A stretch of 64,000 nt of DNA from Zygotorulaspora mrakii (Eukaryota > Ascomycota > Saccharomycetes > Saccharomycetales > Saccharomycetaceae), in assembly GCF_013402915.1 (NCBI RefSeq), contig NC_050722.1:372001-436000 (forward strand), given 5' to 3'. Below the pieces are notes generated by a model. It ran no database searches. It was not told the origin of the DNA and worked only from the letters and a program-made list of their open reading frames with translations. Positions 58,596-64,000 of the stretch are shown in pieces. Every line of letters starts with the position of its first letter. Within the stretch, counting starts at the first letter, position 1. The translations under genes and the position numbers were made by a program.

Positions 58596-60680
58596 ATGTC
58601 AAAGCATAATACGATGACTTCGAATGTCAGTGGCATGTTATCTCAGAAACAGAATAACTTACAGCAGTTACAAAACCTACAGAACCATACTAAAAGTTTA
58701 ACATCCAATGAAGTGCCACCTTCAACTAACGGTTTTGCCCCTGGAAGTATTTCTGGTAGTTCCCAACCGCAATTTCAGCAGCCGGCTCCGTACCCTTTGG
58801 AAGGGTTGACGTCGGAGACAACAGCTCAAAATACCTTAACGGGGCAGCAGATTCGTTCAGATAGCGGGTCTACTTATCGTAGAGTTCAATCCGTTCAGTT
58901 GCAGTCTCCTCAGCAGATAAATGGATCACCGGGCCTGCAACAAGGTTTCCAGCAAGTAATACCGCAGGGCAGCTCGCAGGGGCATCCTCAGATGCAATCT
59001 CAAGTACAATCTCAGGGATTTCCTTCACAGATGCAGTCTTCCGCACCCGTCGGTTACAGCACTATGACAACAAATACTTCTGGCAGACCTTTGCAGGGAA
59101 GAAATTCTTTGACTAGTACTTCAAACATCTCAAGAGCGCGTACCTCTGCTCATCGGCAAAGAAACTCATTGATTAATCAACATGACCCAAGGTCACCTTT
59201 AGTTGTTCTAATGCCTACCTCAGCACAACCAACAGAGATTCTGGCCAATAGATTTTCTGCATGGAGGAATATCATCAAATCAATAATAATATACCTCACA
59301 GAGACCGCTTCTATTCAGGATGAAATTGTAAGACAGCAGCTGAGACTAACTCATGCAATTCAGTTTCCTTTTTTCGTTATCGAAAACCAGCATCAGCCGA
59401 CAACTTCAGAGGAAAAAGCATCGCAGAAGTTCTTCCTTCCATTGGGAAATGGATCTATTCAGGATCTACCAACCATTTTAAACCAATACCATGGCTCTTT
59501 GGCATCACATGCCTCTCGTGCATCGAAAGAATTAACAAATGACGTTATTCCGCGTCTAGAAGATCTAAGACGTGACTTGCTGGTCAAGATGAAAGAAATC
59601 AAGTCTCTACAATCTGATTTCAAAAATAATTGTGGTAGGGAATTGCAACAAACAAAGCAGGATATGAAGCATTTTCTAGAATCTATCGAGGAAGCGACTT
59701 TTGGAACAGCAAAACAAGACCCCTATTTAACAAAGATTATCTTAGATAAACAGATAAGAAAGCAGCTGACGGAAGAGAATTTTGTCCATGAAGCTTTTGA
59801 CAATTTGGAAAATTCTGGAGCAGAATTAGAACGAGTTGTTGTTATGGAAATTCAGAATGCTTTGACGTTGTATGCGCGTTTGCTTGGTGAAGAATCGCAA
59901 CTTGTGTTCGACATCTTGATATCTAAATTGGATAATGGATTCTTCAATAAAGATCCTCAATTTGAATGGGAAAACTTCATTTTAAGAGATCCGAATTTCA
60001 TCGTTCCAAATCTGCCAATGAGAAAAATGAAGGAAATCGTTTACAAACACCAATACAATCCTTTAATTCATGAAATTAAGTCAGGCGTACTGGAAAGGAG
60101 ATCAAAATTCTTGAAGTCATATTCAAAAGGTTTTTATGTCCTAACACCAAGTTTTCTGCATGAGTTCAAAACAGCTGATAGGAAGAAGGACATGATCCCA
60201 GTTATGTCATTATCATTAAGTGAATGTACTGTAACTGAGCATTCGAAGAAGGGATCTGCTGATGATAGATTTGTTGTACATGCTAAACAAAATGGTATAA
60301 TCCATCGTGGTCATAATTGGGTTTTTAGGGCTGATAATTATGAGACAATGATGTCGTGGTTTGAAGATTTGAAAATTTTGACCTCTACAAGTAATATTCA
60401 AGAAAAGACTAAATTTGTTACGGAGAAATTGAATTTGCAACCTGACGGTAGGCCAAAGCCAAAGTCAAGTTCTGCACAAACGTCAGTTACAAATACGCCA
60501 ACTCGTCCACATGTGGAAATTGCGAGCGCTAATAACTTCCCAACTTCAACGCCCAGATTGGACGATCAAACAAATACTAATACGACTTCATCAATTCCGG
60601 ACACAAATGATATTCAATTGGACGCTATACCGAATATTTATGTTGACGCCCCTGAACGTCCAACGAAAGAAGTAAGGTAA
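58596..60680 (+). CDS. SLM1: TORC2-plasma membrane effector Slm1/Slm2
   Basis: Slm proteins bind PI(4,5)P2, sit at eisosomes, and carry TORC2 to its substrates Ypk1/2; they are also calcineurin targets. A Gln/Ser-rich N-terminus (about 1-195) precedes the BAR-like helical domain (about 205-460; FSAWRNIIKSIIIYLTETAS onward) and a PH domain (about 475-590; GVLERRSKFLKSYSKGFYVL to NWVFRADNYETMMSWFEDL). Near the C-terminus PNIYVD matches the calcineurin-docking PxIxIT pattern; I recall PNIYIQ in S. cerevisiae Slm2. Length 694; SLM1 686, SLM2 656. Neighbours match both copies (SHQ1, MOB1 for SLM1; YIP3, ALG11 for SLM2), so it is the unduplicated gene. Confidence 0.93.
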   Translation: MSKHNTMTSNVSGMLSQKQNNLQQLQNLQNHTKSLTSNEVPPSTNGFAPGSISGSSQPQFQQPAPYPLEGLTSETTAQNTLTGQQIRSDSGSTYRRVQSVQLQSPQQINGSPGLQQGFQQVIPQGSSQGHPQMQSQVQSQGFPSQMQSSAPVGYSTMTTNTSGRPLQGRNSLTSTSNISRARTSAHRQRNSLINQHDPRSPLVVLMPTSAQPTEILANRFSAWRNIIKSIIIYLTETASIQDEIVRQQLRLTHAIQFPFFVIENQHQPTTSEEKASQKFFLPLGNGSIQDLPTILNQYHGSLASHASRASKELTNDVIPRLEDLRRDLLVKMKEIKSLQSDFKNNCGRELQQTKQDMKHFLESIEEATFGTAKQDPYLTKIILDKQIRKQLTEENFVHEAFDNLENSGAELERVVVMEIQNALTLYARLLGEESQLVFDILISKLDNGFFNKDPQFEWENFILRDPNFIVPNLPMRKMKEIVYKHQYNPLIHEIKSGVLERRSKFLKSYSKGFYVLTPSFLHEFKTADRKKDMIPVMSLSLSECTVTEHSKKGSADDRFVVHAKQNGIIHRGHNWVFRADNYETMMSWFEDLKILTSTSNIQEKTKFVTEKLNLQPDGRPKPKSSSAQTSVTNTPTRPHVEIASANNFPTSTPRLDDQTNTNTTSSIPDTNDIQLDAIPNIYVDAPERPTKEVR

Positions 60681-60796
60681 CAATATTATAACAGCAGCAG
60701 TATCACTGTTGCAAAGACATCGCTGTCTAAAAGTGTGTGTATATATAAACTTTTTTTTTTTATGATATATATGCAAATGTGTAAAAGTATTACTAT

Positions 60797-62524
60797 TCAA
60801 AGATTCTTTTTACTCTCGTTCACTTGTCTAACAAAACTTTCCAATTGTATCAGAACCTCTGTCCAATCTTGATTGAACTTCATATCTGAAAACTTGAACA
60901 AGACACATTCTCTACCACGCTTAGATAATGAAAACTTCTCTTCATCTGTTAAATTGGTCACCGTTACAAATAATTCGCTTAAATCAGGATATTTGTTACT
61001 GTCCGAAACGTCTTTGAAATCTGGGTCAGTTTTATCTCTGAAAAAAAAGCCCGTCCTTGTTTCTGTTGTATTATGCTTGGCCTGCTCTTTCCTTGTAGTG
61101 TCCCAAGGTACTACAATATCAAGCAACGGTCCAGCAGAAGCGTGGACCATTGGTATTAGCCCTGAAGCTATATATTCAACGACAGCAATGCCAAAGTGTT
61201 CATTCCACATAGCATTAATACCATAAGAAGATTCTTTCAAATACTTTTGGATGGCGGAGTAGGGACAATCCGTATGGAATTCGATTAAACTCGTTGGAAT
61301 TTTGAATTCTCCTGTAGCCAGTTTATTTAAATATGCGACGTAGTCTTTATCTTCCTGAGATCTAGTAGATCCTATCAAGATAAGAGTAGGAGATTCCGAT
61401 ACATCTTCCGTTGCCGCCAAATACTGTGCAAAGGACTTTATTATCAATTCATGTCTCTTTTCGGGTCTAAATTGTGCAATCACTACGGCCTGGTTCTTTC
61501 TATTCCACTTTGAATCATTAACAATTAGCTTTTCCGTTGAACATGGCGGATAAATTATTCTTGGTTCAGAGGATGACCATATTTGCTTGATGTGGTTACA
61601 GGTCCAAGTTGAATTGGTTATTGCAATGGTAACAAATGAACCGACAAATTTGTAAGCAAGCATGAACGCTTTCCAATAGCAGTACTTCAGAAAAGTTCTC
61701 AGATTATGAGAATTAGTATTCTTCAACTTATTTAACATATCAGAAGAGATAACAGGATAATGAGTATATGTGACGATTGGGATCTTGGTAAAAAAATTCA
61801 CAATTGGATATCCAAAAGGATATCCCATGGTGTCACACCAGACATCAGGCGGGCATTTTAAAATTGCCTCTAAAGTTAGTAAAATGGACCCAACCGCTTG
61901 CCCTAAAAGGGTTAAATGTGGCCACATTTTGCTGTCTACGAATCTCCTCTTACTCAAGTATATGAAAACAATACGGTCCTTGTCCAAATTGTAATCAAAA
62001 CGGTTGCGAACATTTTGTAAAATCACATCAACACTGGCATCTAAGTCACCTGTGTAAACCAGCGCAATGTTGTCATCATTTTTTGATAGAGTCGATTCAA
62101 TAGCTTTCCAAAGCACTTTCTCTCCACCACCACCAGCGTTACAATAAGGATGAAAAAACCCAAAGAGAATCCTTTTCTGTTTTCTAAATTGTGGGACCAA
62201 ATTGTTTATGAACTCTTGTCTGTTAAGTTTATCTGATTGTCCAATGGAAATTCTGTTATTTTTACCACGACCGTTTGTATACTCACAAGGCCTTGAACTT
62301 GCCAAAATCATATTCCTCCTAACGGCACCATTTTTCCAAGCACCAAAGTTCAATTGAACATTCTTCGTTGGGTTCGACTCTATCTTTTTCATGCAATCAT
62401 TGATTCTTACCCTATATTTTGGAGGTGGTTCCAAAGTCAAGGCGGAAAGATCTGTTCGACTTAAAGCAAAAAGGATTATTGCAAAGATAAAGAGTGCCTG
62501 AGCAATAGTGTAAAGTGCTGTCAT
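60797..62524 (-). CDS. ALG11: GDP-Man:dolichol-linked oligosaccharide alpha-1,2-mannosyltransferase Alg11
   Basis: Alg11 adds the fourth and fifth mannoses to the lipid-linked oligosaccharide on the cytosolic face of the ER. An N-terminal hydrophobic anchor (about residues 5-20) is followed by the GT4 (GT-B) fold. FGFFHPYCNAGGGGEKVLWK (about 121-140) is the conserved glycine-rich acceptor region, CDTMGYPFGYPIVNFF (about 228-243) is Alg11-specific, and VIAQFRPEKRHELIIKSF and EHFGIAVVEYIASGLIPMVH are the EX7E-type nucleotide-sugar site. Length 575 against 548. Convergent with the SLM gene. Confidence 0.95.
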   Translation of the reverse strand: MTALYTIAQALFIFAIILFALSRTDLSALTLEPPPKYRVRINDCMKKIESNPTKNVQLNFGAWKNGAVRRNMILASSRPCEYTNGRGKNNRISIGQSDKLNRQEFINNLVPQFRKQKRILFGFFHPYCNAGGGGEKVLWKAIESTLSKNDDNIALVYTGDLDASVDVILQNVRNRFDYNLDKDRIVFIYLSKRRFVDSKMWPHLTLLGQAVGSILLTLEAILKCPPDVWCDTMGYPFGYPIVNFFTKIPIVTYTHYPVISSDMLNKLKNTNSHNLRTFLKYCYWKAFMLAYKFVGSFVTIAITNSTWTCNHIKQIWSSSEPRIIYPPCSTEKLIVNDSKWNRKNQAVVIAQFRPEKRHELIIKSFAQYLAATEDVSESPTLILIGSTRSQEDKDYVAYLNKLATGEFKIPTSLIEFHTDCPYSAIQKYLKESSYGINAMWNEHFGIAVVEYIASGLIPMVHASAGPLLDIVVPWDTTRKEQAKHNTTETRTGFFFRDKTDPDFKDVSDSNKYPDLSELFVTVTNLTDEEKFSLSKRGRECVLFKFSDMKFNQDWTEVLIQLESFVRQVNESKKNL

Positions 62525-63354
62525 TTCCTGCTATCTCTACGCCAAATCAGTTCTGAGATACGTTCACATGGAGATTTGTAATCTAATGTTCAAAAACCTT
62601 CCTTCTCGCTCACTGCGCGATGATTTGCCTTGGAAATATCGATAGTTGATGTATTTCAAAAACAGAGAATTTTGATTATGAGTTGAACTCAAACATGTTC
62701 AGGTGCACACATGAATACCAATTAAATGTTCTTGCTTCCACTGAAAAGTCTTTTGATAAATTACAAGCGACCATCTGGAATTTCAACGCAGAGTTTTCGT
62801 TGTACTTTTTGATTATCATATTAATGCCTTTGTCGTAGATAAGTTGTAACTAGCTAAAGCACGACCCATAACGATTCGCAAAATGTCTTCAACTTAATGG
62901 AATCCATTTCTTCCATGAAAACCCGTTTTATTGGCAGGATGAGAACGATAGGCCTGATAGGTGTCTCTGATTTAGACATGCATTATCAAGGAGCATAAAA
63001 GCGTTTCTCATGATGGCTGCTCCTACAGGATATGTTGCAAGTATTGATCCAAATGTTCTTCCTGCTTTGCTATATTTCATTCATATGTTCACTTAAAAGA
63101 ACAAGGCTGATTGCCAAAGTAGTTACAATCATCGGTCGATATGGCGCTCTGAGTATGTATTAGACTTTGAAAAGGCTAACTCCTATATACTTGATTTTCA
63201 CAATAGCAGGGCGATGGTAGTTCCTGCTTAATTAGTGCGCGTTCAAGTCATTATTCCAAATTTGCTTAATGATCTTGATCTTCCTGTTGTTTCTTGGGTG
63301 AATGAAAGAAAATTATAATATACAATACATAGTAAACACATATAAACCGTAGTG
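62525..63354. other. ALG11 promoter and MOB1 3' region
   Basis: An 830-bp gap between two minus-strand genes. No frame of note on either strand and no RNA gene with recognisable boxes plus an rRNA match. Mixed AT-rich sequence. Confidence 0.5.
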
Positions 63355-64000
63355 TTACCTGTCTCTCAGTTCCATGACTAATTCAAGCAGTGGGCCGAAA
63401 TCTGCCGGTCTCAGTAACTCAAATTCCTGCGAAAAGAGACAGAAATGTCTGAAACTTGTGTTCAGAACCGTTTGTAGATTCAGTTCTAAGATTTCATTAA
63501 AATGATGACAGTAGATATGAGCGTAGACTCTAAATAGTCTTCTTAGCATTTGAACCACGTATTTGGAGATAAATTTTGGGGGAAACTGGCCAGACAGTTT
63601 TGCAGGGAAAATGCTTTCGTCGTCAAATTGATCCTGACACCATCTCATCAAACATTCAACATATTTGGGGGCTGAAACAGCAACTGGGACCTGCCCCTTC
63701 TGAAAACACCAAAGATATTCGTATTCATTTGTTGCAATCATTCTTGGACAACTTTGTGGTGAGCAAAATTCTGTTATCGTTCCATAAAGCATGTTGATTT
63801 GATTGTAAAAATCGACACAATGCACTGCACACCATTCGTTTTCATCTTCACCACGGGGAAGTTTGACGGCCTGATTGAGCACACCTTCAGATCCCAAAGT
63901 CATTTCCACAATTTGCTTCAAATCTTGATGCGAACTCACAGTGGTACCCACCGCGGGCTGTAAAAACTGTTTCTGATGCGAGGGCGTGTAGTTAAAATCG
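63355..64000 (-). CDS. MOB1: Mitotic exit network kinase activator Mob1, N-terminus cut by window edge
   Basis: Mob1 binds and activates the NDR kinase Dbf2 for mitotic exit and cytokinesis. The frame is open to base 64000 (upstream residues read NYTPSHQKQFLQPAVGTT), so the 5' part, including any N-terminal intron such as I recall in S. cerevisiae, lies beyond the window. The MOB fold is complete: zinc ligands in FCSPQSCPRM and HIYCHHF, the conserved QIVEMTLGSEGVLNQAVKLP, and the C-terminus ELLRPADFGPLLELVMELRDR-type helix. 214 codons are present; the S. cerevisiae protein has 314. Confidence 0.96.
   Translation of the reverse strand, partial: DFNYTPSHQKQFLQPAVGTTVSSHQDLKQIVEMTLGSEGVLNQAVKLPRGEDENEWCAVHCVDFYNQINMLYGTITEFCSPQSCPRMIATNEYEYLWCFQKGQVPVAVSAPKYVECLMRWCQDQFDDESIFPAKLSGQFPPKFISKYVVQMLRRLFRVYAHIYCHHFNEILELNLQTVLNTSFRHFCLFSQEFELLRPADFGPLLELVMELRDR

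Noticed and set aside
61869..61875. TACTAAC-like motif on the minus strand inside ALG11
   Set aside because: ALG11 is an unbroken frame of expected length across this point, so the motif is coincidental.

Overview
The window is nuclear DNA from a budding yeast of the family Saccharomycetaceae. The genes are compact and mostly intronless. Proteins align almost end to end with Saccharomyces cerevisiae proteins, and histones H3 and H4 read as identical to the yeast ones. The few introns carry the strict yeast signals GTATGT, TACTAAC and YAG. Gene names are assigned by recognising the protein families and by order; no database search was run.

The gene order is the most informative feature. Single-copy orthologues of two S. 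cerevisiae regions are interleaved here: chromosome IX (SDS3, AIM19, AVT7, ICE2, UTP25, RSM25, LYS12, BMT5, FYV10, FMC1, SGA1, XBP1, DPH1, SHQ1, MOB1) and chromosome XIV (H4/H3 pair, SIW14, SSN8, KSH1, FAP1, RCM1, HDA1, YNL035C, YNL040W, BDP1, GPI15, IDH1, NCE103, COG6, BOP3, YIP3, ALG11). The paralogue pairs KTR5/KTR7, ARK1/PRK1 and SLM1/SLM2 are each represented by one gene. This is the pattern expected of a lineage that did not undergo the whole-genome duplication (Torulaspora, Zygosaccharomyces, Lachancea, Kluyveromyces and relatives). I cannot name the species; the closeness of the proteins leans to the Torulaspora/Zygosaccharomyces side.

Layout. 1-8 kb: TRM12 (cut by the left edge), SDS3 with an N-terminal intron, a KTR mannosyltransferase, the divergent H4-H3 pair, AIM19, SIW14. 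8-17 kb: AVT7, tRNA-Glu(CUC), cyclin C SSN8, a gene-poor 1.1 kb stretch holding a C/D box snoRNA, ICE2, UTP25, KSH1. 17-31 kb: RSM25, FAP1, LYS12, RCM1, HDA1, an ARK1/PRK1 kinase, tRNA-Ile(AAU), YNL035C. 31-45 kb: YNL040W, BDP1, GPI15 (spliced), BMT5, FYV10, IDH1, FMC1, SGA1, then a long upstream region and NCE103. 45-64 kb: XBP1, tRNA-Thr(AGU), COG6, DPH1, SHQ1, BOP3, YIP3 (spliced), a 2.4 kb gene-poor stretch with two candidate small genes, SLM1/2, ALG11 and MOB1 (cut by the right edge).

The genes are housekeeping and unrelated in pathway apart from the divergent histone pair; there is no operon-like system, transposon, CRISPR array or virus. Points of interest are the SDS3 intron, the snoRNA with a 12-nt rRNA antisense element, a CRE palindrome upstream of NCE103, repeated histone UAS elements, and a small reading frame at 58.0-58.3 kb that needs a -1 shift on an A-run.
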